The notes below the pieces were generated by a model. The model saw only the letters and a list, made by a program, of their open reading frames with translations, was not told the origin of the DNA and did not search any database. A DNA stretch of 64,000 nucleotides, taken from Actinophytocola oryzae. Its GTDB lineage: Bacteria; Actinomycetota; Actinomycetes; Mycobacteriales; Pseudonocardiaceae. The position numbers and the translations under genes were made by a program. The stretch is from assembly GCF_004364325.1 (NCBI RefSeq), contig NZ_SOCP01000002.1:62001-126000 (forward strand). Reading direction: 5' to 3'. Shown here in pieces: positions 8,885-17,473 of this stretch; within the stretch, counting starts at the first letter, position 1; each line of letters opens with the position of its first letter.

Positions 8885-10026
8885 GGGACGCGGTCATCGT
8901 CGACGCGGTCAGGACACCGATCGGGAAGCGGGGTGGCGCGCTGTCCGGCGTGCACGCGGCCGACCTGTCGGCGACCGTGCTCAACGCCGTCGTGGCACGT
9001 ACCGGGATCGACCCCGCGCTGGTGGACGACGTGCTGTGGGGCTGTGTCACCCAGATCGGTGACCAGTCGAGCAACATCGGCAGGATCGCCGTGCTCGCGG
9101 CCGGCTGGCCGGAACACGTTCCCGGTGTGTCGATCAACCGCGCCTGCGGGTCCAGCCAGCAGGCGGTGGACTCCGCCGCGCACGCCGTGATGGCGGGCCA
9201 GTACGACCTGGTGGTCGCCGGCGGGGTCGAGACGATGAGCCGGGTGCCGCTCGGCGCGGCCAGGCAGAGCGGACAGCCCTACGGCGACACCGTGCTCGGC
9301 AGGTACGGGGTGGCCGACTTCAGCCAGGGCCTCGGCGCCGAGCTGATCGCGCAACGCTGGGGCTTGCGCCGCGAGCGGCTCGACGAGTTCGCCGGTGAGT
9401 CGCACGCGAAGGCCGCGGCGGCGATCGACGACGGCGCGTTCGACGACCACATCGTCCCGGTCCAGGTCGACGGGACGAAGTTCGAGACCGACGAGGGTCT
9501 GCGCCGCGGCACGTCGGTCGAGACGCTGGCACACCTGACCCCGTCGTTTCGACCCGACGGTGTCATCCACGCCGGCAACGCCTCCCAGATCTCCGACGGC
9601 GCCGCCGCGCTGCTCATCACGACCACCGAACGCGCGGCCGAGCTGGGTCTTCGCCCGATCGCGCGGTACCACAGCGGAGCCGTGAGCGGCGCCGACCCGG
9701 TCATGATGCTCACCGGCCCGATTCCCGCCACCCACAAGGTGCTGCGCAACGCCGGACTGTCCATCGAGGACATCGGCGTGTTCGAGGTCAACGAGGCGTT
9801 CGCCCCGGTGCCCCTGGCCTGGCTCGCGGAGACCGGCGCGGACCCGGCGCGGCTCAACCCGCTGGGCGGCGCGATCGCCGTCGGCCACCCGCTCGGCGGC
9901 TCCGGTGCCGTCCTGATGACCAGGATGCTCGCCCAGATGCGTCGGCGGGACCTGCGTTACGGGCTGCAGACCATGTGCGAGGGCGGCGGCACCGCCAACG
10001 CGACCATCCTGGAGCTGGTGGCATGA
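8881..10026 (+). CDS. Thiolase (acetyl-CoA acyltransferase family)
   Basis: This 381-residue thiolase has the nucleophile Cys89 in NRACGSSQQAV, GVFEVNEAFAPVP, AVGHPLGGSGAVL and MCEGGGTANATI with the second catalytic cysteine. It belongs to the degradative FadA group and is expected to release acetyl- or propionyl-CoA. ATGA coupling to the CaiB gene suggests they act on the same acyl chain. It converges with the DUF35-thiolase gene, with six bases between the stops. Low identity to the thiolase at 2492 argues that the two serve different ring or chain intermediates. Confidence 0.93.
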   Translation: MRDAVIVDAVRTPIGKRGGALSGVHAADLSATVLNAVVARTGIDPALVDDVLWGCVTQIGDQSSNIGRIAVLAAGWPEHVPGVSINRACGSSQQAVDSAAHAVMAGQYDLVVAGGVETMSRVPLGAARQSGQPYGDTVLGRYGVADFSQGLGAELIAQRWGLRRERLDEFAGESHAKAAAAIDDGAFDDHIVPVQVDGTKFETDEGLRRGTSVETLAHLTPSFRPDGVIHAGNASQISDGAAALLITTTERAAELGLRPIARYHSGAVSGADPVMMLTGPIPATHKVLRNAGLSIEDIGVFEVNEAFAPVPLAWLAETGADPARLNPLGGAIAVGHPLGGSGAVLMTRMLAQMRRRDLRYGLQTMCEGGGTANATILELVA

Positions 10027-10032
10027 CCGCGG

Positions 10033-11679
10033 TCACCCGGCGCGGCGCAACAGCACCGCCCCCGACGGCACGCCACCGCCCGCGGTGACCACCGCGACGC
10101 GCGCGCCGTCGACCTGGCGGCCGTGCGCCTCGCCCCGCAGCTGGAGCACGGCCTCGCGGACGCCGCCGTAGCCGTGCAGCCGGCCGGCGGAGAGCTGTCC
10201 CCCGTGCGGGTTGAGGGGCAGTGCGCCGCCCAGCGCGATCGTCGTCCCGCCCGCCACGAAGTCGGTCGCCTCGCCGGGACCGCAGAACCCGAGCCCTTCC
10301 AGCCAGGACACGGCGTTGAACGTGAACCCGTCGTAGAGCAGTGCCACGTCCACGTCGGACGGCCGGAGCCCGGTGCGCGTCCACAGGTGTGCGGCGGGTC
10401 CGCGCGACTGCGGGGTGTGGGCGAGCGTGTCCTGGTCCCAGGACAGGCGTTCGAGGATCGCCGTGCCGACCGCCTCGACCAGCACGGGTGGGCGTGGCCG
10501 GTCGGCGGCGGTCTCGACCGAGGAGACGACGACGGCCACGGCGCCGTCGCAGGGCACGTCGCAGTCGTAGAGCCCGAACGGAGTGGTGACCATGCGTGCG
10601 TCGAAGTAGTCGTCGATGGTCAGCGGCTCGCGGTAGACGGCCTCCGGGTTGCGGGCCGCGCCGGCGCGCTGGGTGACCGCGATCGCGCCGAGGACGTCCC
10701 GGCCGACACCGTAGCGGTGCAGGTAGTGCGACGCGTTGCAGCCGATCCACTGCGCCGCCGAGACCGCGCCGAACGGGGCACGCCACTCCAGCATGCCGGT
10801 CGCGGGACCGGTTTCGGGCGCCCACTGTCCCGACCGGACGGCGGCACTGTGCGAGGACTCCCAGACCGTGCGGAAGCACAGCACGTGCCGGCACAGCCCG
10901 GCGGCCACCGCGAGCATGCCGGCGATGACCGAGCCGAGCTGGCCCGGCACCTCGCGAGCACCGTTGACCCAGACCGGACGCAGCCCGAGCGCCTCGACCA
11001 GTGGACCGATGCCGCCCTCACCCAGCCCGCCGGCCATCGGGCCCGGGTAGGTGGACAGGCCGTCGATGTCGTCCAGGTCGAGGCCCGCGTCGGCGACGGC
11101 GGCACGGGTCGCCTCGACCGTCAACGCCACCGGGTCGACCATGAGCCGCCTGCCGACCCTGGACTGGCCGACGCCCGTCAGCGCGACCGCGTCCTCGAAG
11201 CGCCCGGTCGACGCGGGCGGCCGGAGGGCCGCCCGCACGTCCCGGACCTCGGGTAGTGGACCGGGCTCGGTGTCGGTGTCGGGCTCGAACAGCGGGAGGT
11301 GCAGGTCGTCGTGCCGCTCGAACCGGACGCGGACCCGCATCCCGACGTGGACGGCGTCCGGGTCGCACCCGACGACGTTGGTCGTCAGCCGTGCCCGGTC
11401 GTCCTCCGCGAGCGCGACGACGGCGACGACGTACGGCGGTGGGAACGCGGGCAGCCAGGCCTGGAGGGTGACGGTGAACCCGACGACGATCGCCCGCCCC
11501 GAGGTGGGGGCGAGCGTGACGGCGCCACCTCGGCAGGACGGGCAGACCGGCATCGGCGGGTGGAAGAACCGGCCGCAGTCCGCGCACCGGCAGAGCCGCA
11601 GCACGCCGTCGGCGCCGGAGCGCCAGAACTCCGCGCTGGCGAACGTCGGCTGGGGGAGTGGGCGAACGAGATCGGCCAT
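10033..11679 (-). CDS. DUF35 OB-fold / thiolase-like fusion (lipid-transfer-type retro-aldolase candidate)
   Basis: The 548-residue protein joins two domains that are often separate. Residues 1-150 form a DUF35 module with a zinc ribbon (CRCADCGRFFHPPMPVCPSC) and an OB-fold. Residues about 165-548 form an SCP2/Ltp2-like thiolase without the nucleophilic cysteine of true thiolases, but with YDGFTFNAVSWLEGLGFCG. In steroid side-chain degradation the Ltp2-ChsH2(DUF35) complex performs a retro-aldol cleavage; this chain looks like a single-polypeptide version. The ATG at 11679 is preceded by TATTAT with a six-base gap, suggesting a leaderless mRNA. A perfect GATACT-N5-AGTATC palindrome lies immediately upstream. 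Confidence 0.85.
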   Translation of the reverse strand: MADLVRPLPQPTFASAEFWRSGADGVLRLCRCADCGRFFHPPMPVCPSCRGGAVTLAPTSGRAIVVGFTVTLQAWLPAFPPPYVVAVVALAEDDRARLTTNVVGCDPDAVHVGMRVRVRFERHDDLHLPLFEPDTDTEPGPLPEVRDVRAALRPPASTGRFEDAVALTGVGQSRVGRRLMVDPVALTVEATRAAVADAGLDLDDIDGLSTYPGPMAGGLGEGGIGPLVEALGLRPVWVNGAREVPGQLGSVIAGMLAVAAGLCRHVLCFRTVWESSHSAAVRSGQWAPETGPATGMLEWRAPFGAVSAAQWIGCNASHYLHRYGVGRDVLGAIAVTQRAGAARNPEAVYREPLTIDDYFDARMVTTPFGLYDCDVPCDGAVAVVVSSVETAADRPRPPVLVEAVGTAILERLSWDQDTLAHTPQSRGPAAHLWTRTGLRPSDVDVALLYDGFTFNAVSWLEGLGFCGPGEATDFVAGGTTIALGGALPLNPHGGQLSAGRLHGYGGVREAVLQLRGEAHGRQVDGARVAVVTAGGGVPSGAVLLRRAG

Positions 11680-11685
11680 GACCCA

Positions 11686-11691
11686 ATAATA
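11686..11691 (-). promoter_or_regulatory. -10 element (TATTAT) of a leaderless promoter
   Basis: On the minus strand TATTAT ends six bases before the ATG at 11679. No Shine-Dalgarno sequence intervenes, so the transcript probably begins at or next to the start codon. Confidence 0.5.
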
Positions 11692-11693
11692 AG

Positions 11694-11710
11694 GATACTC
11701 AATAAGTATC
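11694..11710. promoter_or_regulatory. Palindromic operator candidate GATACT-N5-AGTATC
   Basis: GATACTCAATAAGTATC is a perfect 6-base inverted repeat around five bases. It sits just upstream of the -10 element of the DUF35-thiolase gene and between two divergent genes. The half site recurs as GGATACTTAAT at 1615 and GCATACTCATT at 24492. Binding by the tandem GntR protein at 21036 is a reasonable guess, not shown. Confidence 0.5.
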
Positions 11711-11759
11711 AAGACCGCAGGGAACCGCTTGTCACAGACTCACAAGGCCCGTAATGAGG

Positions 11760-11788
11760 TTACACAAAGTGGACCGCTGGGGTAGTGT
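11760..11788 (+). promoter_or_regulatory. Promoter of the amidohydrolase operon
   Basis: TTACAC (11760-11765) and TAGTGT (11783-11788) are separated by exactly 17 bases and lie about 36 bases before the ATG at 11825. This fits a housekeeping-type actinobacterial promoter for the long plus-strand operon that follows. Confidence 0.45.
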
Positions 11789-11824
11789 CGGAATGCGTCG
11801 TGATCGTGACGAGGGAGCGCGGAA

Positions 11825-12970
11825 ATGCCATTGCAACCATGGATGAAGCTGCTGTCGACCGACGACCACCTCATCGAGCCGCCGTCACTGTGGACGGACC
11901 GTTTGCCTGCCCGGCTGCGGGAGGTCGGTCCCCGGATCGTCGAGCAGTCGCGTGGCGACGGGGTCGCGCCCGCCGAGGTCTGGAACTACGAGGGCCGGAT
12001 CTACCCGTACATCGGGCTGAACGCCGTCGCGGGCAAGAAGCCCGAGGAGTTCGGCATGGAACCGACGCGCTACGACGAGATGATCCCCGGTTGCTACGAC
12101 CCGAAGGCGCGCCTGCGGGACATGGACCTGGACGGGGTCTGGGGCGCGCTGTGCTTTCCCTCGTTCCCCCGTTTCGCCGGCACCATCTTCCTCGACGGGC
12201 AGGACCGCGAGCTGGCGCTGCTGTGCGTGCGGGCGTGGAACGACTTCGTCCTCGACGAGTGGTGCGCGGCGGGACCGGGGCGGCTCATCCCGCTGGTCAT
12301 CCTGCCGCTGTGGGACGTGCCTGCCTGCGTGGCGGAGATCCACCGGACCGCGGGCAAGGGCGCGAAGGCGATCTCCTTCCCCGAGAACCCGGTGCCGCTC
12401 GGGCTTCCCTCGTTCCACACCGACCACTGGGACCCGGTCCTCTCGGCGGCCGAGGACACCGACATGCCGCTGTGCCTGCATTTCGGCACGTCCGGCAGCG
12501 CCCCGCGCACGGCACCGGAGGCTCCCTTCGCCGTCACCATCGCGTTGTTCGGCTGCAACTCGATGTACGCGACGGCCGACCTGCTGTTCTCCCCGGTGTT
12601 CCACCGGCACCCGAGGCTGAAGGTGGGGCTGTCCGAGGGAGGCATCGGGTGGATGCCGTACCTGATCGAGCGGATGGACGCCACCTGGGAGCGGCACCGC
12701 TTCTACCAGAACGTCAACCAGGAGATCCGACCGTCGGAGCTGTTCTTCCGGCACATCCACGGCTGCTTCATCGACGACCGGTTCGGCGTCGCGGTCCGGC
12801 ACGAGATCGGCGTCGACCGGATCACCTGGGAGTGCGACTACCCGCACTCGGACTCGTACTGGCCCAAGAGCAGGGCGTACGCGGCCGAGGTGCTCGCGGA
12901 CGTCCCCGACGACGAGGTGCACGGGATCGTGGAGCTGAACACCCGCCGCCTCTACAACGTGCCCGCATGA
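11825..12970 (+). CDS. Amidohydrolase family 2 protein (ACMSD-like TIM barrel)
   Basis: The 381-residue protein opens with LLSTDDHLIEPP, the D-x-H metal site of amidohydrolase-2 enzymes, and contains CLHFGTSG, a central His, and TWECDYPHSDSYWP with the terminal Asp that completes the metal site. Relatives decarboxylate or hydrolyse aromatic and alicyclic acids and are common in actinobacterial catabolic islands with CYP and CaiB genes. The ATG at 11825 follows GGGAGC. It is the first gene of a run whose members overlap by 1-4 bases to about 14215, so it belongs to the same pathway as the dehydrogenase and ferredoxin that follow. Confidence 0.87.
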   Translation: MPLQPWMKLLSTDDHLIEPPSLWTDRLPARLREVGPRIVEQSRGDGVAPAEVWNYEGRIYPYIGLNAVAGKKPEEFGMEPTRYDEMIPGCYDPKARLRDMDLDGVWGALCFPSFPRFAGTIFLDGQDRELALLCVRAWNDFVLDEWCAAGPGRLIPLVILPLWDVPACVAEIHRTAGKGAKAISFPENPVPLGLPSFHTDHWDPVLSAAEDTDMPLCLHFGTSGSAPRTAPEAPFAVTIALFGCNSMYATADLLFSPVFHRHPRLKVGLSEGGIGWMPYLIERMDATWERHRFYQNVNQEIRPSELFFRHIHGCFIDDRFGVAVRHEIGVDRITWECDYPHSDSYWPKSRAYAAEVLADVPDDEVHGIVELNTRRLYNVPA

Positions 12971-13188
12971 GCCGACGCCCGGAGTCCGAACGGTCCGACT
13001 GGACCGACCTGGACCTGCTGACCCGCGAGGAGGCCGCCGGCCGCCTCCGCGACGAGATCGCCGAGCTGGAGCCCCGTCTCTCCCGACTCGCCGAGGAGGA
13101 CGGGGCCGAACGCGAGCTGGTCGAGTCGCGGCTGCGTGCGTTGCGCGACGCCGCGGCGGAACTGGCGGACCCCGGAGCGCCCGAGTGA
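12967..13188 (+). CDS. Small charged helical protein, unknown function
   Basis: This 73-residue ORF starts with ATGA over the amidohydrolase stop and ends with GTGA over the next start, so it is locked into the operon by coupling on both sides. The product is rich in Glu, Arg and Leu with heptad-like spacing (EIAELEPRLSRLAEEDGAER), suggesting a helical hairpin or coiled coil. It has no cysteine or membrane segment. It could be an assembly or stabilising partner for a neighbouring enzyme; no family was recognised. Confidence 0.7.
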   Translation: MSRRPESERSDWTDLDLLTREEAAGRLRDEIAELEPRLSRLAEEDGAERELVESRLRALRDAAAELADPGAPE

Positions 13189-14027
13189 GCGTGGCGGCCG
13201 CCGTCGGCGGGCTGCCGAGCCCGGTCGGGTTCGTGGGCGCCGGACACGTCGGTGCGCCGATGGTCGAGCGGCTGCTGGTCGCCGGGCACGCCGTGCGGCT
13301 GTACGCGCGGCGAGCCGAGGTGCGCGACCGCCTGGCCGCCGCCGGAGCCGAACCGGTCGACCACCCCCGCCGGCTCGGTGCGTGTCCCGTCGTGGTCAGC
13401 TGCCTCTACGACGACGAGCAGATGCTCGACGTGTTGCCCGGCGTCGTGCGGTCCCTCGAACCGGACGCGGTACTCGTGTCGCACACCACCGGCCACCCGT
13501 CCACTGTGGAGCTCCTGGCGGCGAGCGGGCGGGCGTCGGTCGTCGACGCGCCGTTCAGCGGCACGGCGGAACTCGTGCGGACCGGCCGGCTGACCGTGTA
13601 CCTCGGCGGGAAGCCCGGCGCCGTCGGCGTCGCGCGCCGGGTCGTGGGCGCCTACGCGAACACGGTGATCGACACCGGCGCACGCGGCACCGCACTGCGG
13701 ACCAAGCTGGTCAACAACCTCCTGTTCGCGGCGATCGCGCAGGTGACGCTGAACGGGTTGGCCGCGGGCCGCGCGCTGGGCATCGACGAGGACACACTGC
13801 TCGCCGCGCTCGCGGTCGGCAGCGGCGGCAGCACGGCGGCAGGCCACATCGCGGCACGCGGCGGCGCGGAACGCTTCAGCGCCGCCGTCGTTCCCTTTCT
13901 CCGCAAGGACCTGGCGGCCTGCCGGGACCTCGCGGAAGACACCGGCGCCGACCTGTCGGCGCTGTTCGCGGTGGCCCACGACGGGCCGATGAACGTCGGC
14001 GAACCCGTCCCGGAAGGGAGTTCCTGA
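13185..14027 (+). CDS. NAD(P)-dependent 3-hydroxyisobutyrate-dehydrogenase-like oxidoreductase
   Basis: The 280-residue protein has the Rossmann motif GFVGAGHVGAPMVERLLVAG, VVSCLYDDEQMLDV, the substrate loop DAPFSGTAELVRTGRLTVYLGG, and KLVNNLL with the catalytic lysine. This is the beta-hydroxyacid dehydrogenase family (HIBADH, tartronate semialdehyde reductase, imine-reductase relatives). It would oxidise a hydroxy acid, or reduce the matching carbonyl, in the cytoplasm. GTGA overlap with the small ORF before it and TGATG overlap with the ferredoxin after it show translational coupling. Confidence 0.85.
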   Translation: MSVAAAVGGLPSPVGFVGAGHVGAPMVERLLVAGHAVRLYARRAEVRDRLAAAGAEPVDHPRRLGACPVVVSCLYDDEQMLDVLPGVVRSLEPDAVLVSHTTGHPSTVELLAASGRASVVDAPFSGTAELVRTGRLTVYLGGKPGAVGVARRVVGAYANTVIDTGARGTALRTKLVNNLLFAAIAQVTLNGLAAGRALGIDEDTLLAALAVGSGGSTAAGHIAARGGAERFSAAVVPFLRKDLAACRDLAEDTGADLSALFAVAHDGPMNVGEPVPEGSS

Positions 14028-14215
14028 TGAAGGTCACGATCGACACGTCGCTGTGCTCCGGGCACGCGCGGTGCAACGCGACGGCGCCCGAGGTGTTCGA
14101 CCTCGACGAGAGCGGCTACGCGCTGCCCCTCGCGGACGAGGTCCCCACCGCGCACGAGGCCGACGCCCGGGACGGGGCCATGGCGTGCCCGGAACGCGCG
14201 ATCACCGTCGAGTGA
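14027..14215 (+). CDS. 3Fe-4S-type small ferredoxin
   Basis: The 62-residue acidic protein has Cys10 in LCSGHARC, Cys16 and a third Cys in ACPERAI, with His where a fourth cysteine would sit. This is the pattern of actinobacterial [3Fe-4S] ferredoxins that feed cytochromes P450. A P450 gene lies two genes downstream at 16274, so this is its likely electron donor; no ferredoxin reductase is in the window. The ATG overlaps the preceding stop, and the GTGA at its end touches the next frame. Confidence 0.88.
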   Translation: MKVTIDTSLCSGHARCNATAPEVFDLDESGYALPLADEVPTAHEADARDGAMACPERAITVE

Positions 14216-14238
14216 ACGAGGGCGAGGAGGCAGTCGGA

Positions 14239-15471
14239 GTGCACCGACCGATGGAAGGCGTGCGGGTACTGGAGGTCGCACAGTTCACCTTCGTGCCGGC
14301 GGCCGGCGCCGTGCTCGCCGACTGGGGCGCCGACGTCGTCAAGATCGAGCACGCGGAACGGGGTGACGGCCAGCGCGGCCTGTCACGCGTGCTGGGACTG
14401 GAGACCGCGAACGAGGGCTCCACGTTCCTCCCGATCATGGAAGGGCCGAACCGGGGCAAGCGCAGCGTCGGGCTCGCGCTGGAGAAACCGGCCGCGCGGC
14501 CGGTGCTCGAAGCACTCGTGCGCGCCAGCGACGTGTTCCTGACCAACTTCCTGCCCGGCGCACGTGCCAAGCTGCGCATCGACGTCGAGGACATCCGTGC
14601 GCTCAACCCGGACATCGTCTACGTGCGGGGGAGCGGCTTCGGCGCCCGCGGCCCGGAGGCGACCAAGGGCGGCTACGACAGCACCGCGTTCTGGGCCCGT
14701 GGCGGCAGCGCGGCGGGCGTCACCCCGCCGGGGGCCGAACGCATGGCGCGGATGCCGGCCGGCGCGTACGGCGACTCGATCGGCGGCATGACCATCGCGG
14801 GCGGCATCGCGGCCGCGTTGTACGCCCGCGCCGTCACCGGGGAGCCGGCCGTGATCGACGTGTCGCTGCTCGGCGTCGGCGCGTGGGCCACCCAGTACAC
14901 GGTGAACCAGGCGCTGATGCGGGGTGGCCCGCTGCCCGTGCGCGAGCAGCCCCGGTACGGCTCCGCGACCAACCCGCTCGTCGGCTCGTACCGGACCGCC
15001 GACGGCCGCTGGATCGAGCTGACGATGTTGCAGCCCGGCCGGTACTGGCCGGAGTTCTGCCGCCTCGCCGGTCGGGCGGACCTCGCGACCGACGAGCGGT
15101 TCGACACCGTCGACCGGCTCATGGCCAACGCGGGCGTCGCGGCCGAGCTGGTCGCCGACATCATCGCGAGCCGGCCCCACGACGAGTGGGTGGCGGTCCT
15201 GTCCCGGGGTGAGGGCCAGTGGGCGGCGGTGCAGAACTCGTGGGAGGTCGGCCAGGACCCGGCGCTGCGGGCCAACGGGATGATCGCGCGGGTCGTCGAC
15301 GCCGAGGGTGTCGAGCGCGAGCTGGTCGCGAACCCCGTCCAGTTCGGGGAGACGCCGGTGACCCTCACCCGCGCGCCCCTGTTCGCCGAGCACACCGACG
15401 AGGTGCTCCGCGAGCTGGGTCTGTCCGACGACGAGCTGATCGAGCTGAAGCTGGAAGGCGCGGTGACCTGA
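14239..15471 (+). CDS. CaiB/BaiF CoA-transferase family protein
   Basis: The 410-residue class III CoA-transferase has GVRVLEVAQFTFVPAAGAVL, LADWGADVVKIEHAERGD, PNRGKRSVGLAL and GYDSTAFWARGGSA. The last block has Asp at the position of the catalytic Asp of this family, and there is a long C-terminal domain. It likely loads CoA onto a substrate acid from another acyl-CoA. I chose the GTG at 14239 because GAGGAGG lies eight bases upstream; a GTG at 14212 overlapping the ferredoxin stop would add nine residues. It is a different subfamily from the racemase-like protein at 7751. Confidence 0.88.
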   Translation: MHRPMEGVRVLEVAQFTFVPAAGAVLADWGADVVKIEHAERGDGQRGLSRVLGLETANEGSTFLPIMEGPNRGKRSVGLALEKPAARPVLEALVRASDVFLTNFLPGARAKLRIDVEDIRALNPDIVYVRGSGFGARGPEATKGGYDSTAFWARGGSAAGVTPPGAERMARMPAGAYGDSIGGMTIAGGIAAALYARAVTGEPAVIDVSLLGVGAWATQYTVNQALMRGGPLPVREQPRYGSATNPLVGSYRTADGRWIELTMLQPGRYWPEFCRLAGRADLATDERFDTVDRLMANAGVAAELVADIIASRPHDEWVAVLSRGEGQWAAVQNSWEVGQDPALRANGMIARVVDAEGVERELVANPVQFGETPVTLTRAPLFAEHTDEVLRELGLSDDELIELKLEGAVT

Positions 15472-15472
15472 C

Positions 15473-16237
15473 GTGCCCGCCGAGGTTCTCGTCGAGCGCG
15501 ACGGCGCGGTCCAGGTCATCACGATCAACCGCCCGCACGCGCGCAACGCGCTCGACGCGGCCGTGGCGCACGCGGTCGCCGCGGCCGTCGACGAGCTGGA
15601 CGCGTCGGACGACCTGCGGGTCGGGGTGCTCACCGGGGCGGGCGGGACGTTCTCCGCCGGCATGGACCTGAAGGCGTTCCTGCGTGGCGAACGGCCGTCG
15701 ATCGAGGGCCGCGGCCTGTGCGGGATCACGATGACGCCGCCGCGCAAGCCGCTCGTCGGCGCCGCGGAGGGCTGGGCGCTCGGCGGCGGGTTCGAGCTGC
15801 TGCTCGCGTGCGACCTGGTCGTCGCCGCGCGCACCGCCCGGTTCGGTGTCCCGGAGGTGAAGCGGGCTCTCGTCGCACGCGGCGGCGGCGCACTGCTGCT
15901 GGCCGGCCGGGTCCCACTCGCGGTCGCGCTGGAGCTGCTGCTGACCGGAGAGCCGTTCGGGGCGGAACGTGCCGCGGCGGTCGGCCTGGTGAACCGGCTG
16001 ACCGACGAGGGCGGCGCACTCGACGGCGCACTGGAGCTGGCGCACACCATCGCGGGCAACGGCCCCCTCGCCGTCGTGGCCACCAAGCGGATCGCGCGTG
16101 GCAGTGCCGACTGGACGGTCGCGGAGGGCTGGGTCCGCCAGGACGACATCGTGGCGCCGGTGTTCGCCAGCGCCGACGCGAAGGAGGGCGCCGCGGCCTT
16201 CGCCGAGAAGCGGCCGCCGGTCTGGCGCGGTCGCTGA
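15473..16237 (+). CDS. Enoyl-CoA hydratase
   Basis: The 254-residue crotonase keeps both hydratase glutamates: one in ALGGGFELLLACD and one in FGVPEVKRALV. FSAGMDLKAFLRGE forms the oxyanion loop. It should hydrate a 2,3-enoyl-CoA. The GTG start is one base after the CaiB stop. In contrast to the crotonase at 1643, nothing in the active site is missing. Confidence 0.9.
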   Translation: MPAEVLVERDGAVQVITINRPHARNALDAAVAHAVAAAVDELDASDDLRVGVLTGAGGTFSAGMDLKAFLRGERPSIEGRGLCGITMTPPRKPLVGAAEGWALGGGFELLLACDLVVAARTARFGVPEVKRALVARGGGALLLAGRVPLAVALELLLTGEPFGAERAAAVGLVNRLTDEGGALDGALELAHTIAGNGPLAVVATKRIARGSADWTVAEGWVRQDDIVAPVFASADAKEGAAAFAEKRPPVWRGR

Positions 16238-16273
16238 CCGGACCGCGCACGCACAATCCAGAGAGGACCCGCG

Positions 16274-17473
16274 ATGAGCACCACGCTCGAACCGGAAGGC
16301 ACCTACGAAGGCGTGTCCGCCTACCACTACGACAACACGGCCGGCGGGCCGCTGGGGAGCCATCACGAGCGGTGGGACGCGATCGCGGCCGTCCACTCCG
16401 GCTTCCGCAGCAGCGTCTCCCGCGGCTTCTGGGTCGTCACCGACGGGGAGGCGGTCCAGACCGCCTTACAGGACTGGCGAACGTTCTCCAGCAGTTCGGT
16501 GACGGCACTCGACCCGGACCCGAAGTTCCTGTGGATACCGGAGATGCTGGACCCGCCGGTGCACACGCAGTGGCGCCGCCTGCTCGGCCGCGAGTTTTCG
16601 CCGAGCGCCGTCGCCGCGAGGGAACCCGAGGTCCGGCAGGCTGCGGTCGAGCTGATCGACGAGCTGGCCGCCACCGGCGGCGCCGACGTCCTCGACGGGT
16701 TCGCCCGCCGGTTCCCCACCCGGATCTTCATGCGCCTGATGGGCCTGCCGGAGGAGGACCTGGACACCTTCCTCGACTGGGTGCACCACATCCTGCACCT
16801 GTCCTTCGAGGAGGACCCGGACCGGAGCCGGCAGCTGGCCGCGATCACCGCCGTGTCGGCCTACTTCGCCGAGCAGATCGCCTCGCGCAGGCAGACCCCG
16901 CGCGACGACCTGCTCTCCCACGCCATGACCTGGACGATCGACGGCGGACCCGTCAGCGACGAGGACCTGCACGCGTTCTGCATCCTCATGTTCATGGCCG
17001 GGCTCGACACGGTCCCGATCTCGGTCGGGTGGGCGCTCCACCACTACGCCACGCATCCGGGGCAGCGCGCGGAGATCATCGCCGACCCGTCGCTGATCCC
17101 GACGGCCGTCGAGGAGATCCTGCGCGTGTACGCGTTCGTCGTCCCCGCGCGGAAGGCGACCAGGGACGTCGAAATCGCCGGGTGCCCGGTCCGGGCCGGC
17201 GACATGGTGATGCTGCCGCTCGCCGTGAGCAACCGCGATCCGGACCGCTACGAGAACCCCCTCGACGTGGATCCGCGTCGCAGGACGACCAACCACATCG
17301 CGTTCGGCTCGGGGCCGCACCGGTGCCTGGGTTCGCACCTGGCCCGGCTGGAGCTGAACGTCGCACTCGAGGAGTGGCACCGGCGCATCCCCGACTACCG
17401 GGTCGCGCCCGACCAGGACCTCGAGGAGACGGGCAACATGTACGGCATCAAGTCGTTGCGGCTCGACTGGTGA
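16274..17473 (+). CDS. Cytochrome P450
   Basis: The 399-residue P450 has the I-helix AGLDT (242-246), ExxR as E281-R284, and the heme loop FGSGPHRCLGSHLAR with Cys351 as thiolate ligand. It lacks any signal peptide and is a soluble bacterial class I enzyme. It is probably fed by the ferredoxin at 14027. In a catabolic island with acyl-CoA dehydrogenases the usual role is hydroxylation that opens an inert alkyl or alicyclic carbon. SD-like GAGAGGA precedes the ATG. It is coupled to the dehydrogenase pair downstream by GTGA overlap. Confidence 0.95.
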   Translation: MSTTLEPEGTYEGVSAYHYDNTAGGPLGSHHERWDAIAAVHSGFRSSVSRGFWVVTDGEAVQTALQDWRTFSSSSVTALDPDPKFLWIPEMLDPPVHTQWRRLLGREFSPSAVAAREPEVRQAAVELIDELAATGGADVLDGFARRFPTRIFMRLMGLPEEDLDTFLDWVHHILHLSFEEDPDRSRQLAAITAVSAYFAEQIASRRQTPRDDLLSHAMTWTIDGGPVSDEDLHAFCILMFMAGLDTVPISVGWALHHYATHPGQRAEIIADPSLIPTAVEEILRVYAFVVPARKATRDVEIAGCPVRAGDMVMLPLAVSNRDPDRYENPLDVDPRRRTTNHIAFGSGPHRCLGSHLARLELNVALEEWHRRIPDYRVAPDQDLEETGNMYGIKSLRLDW

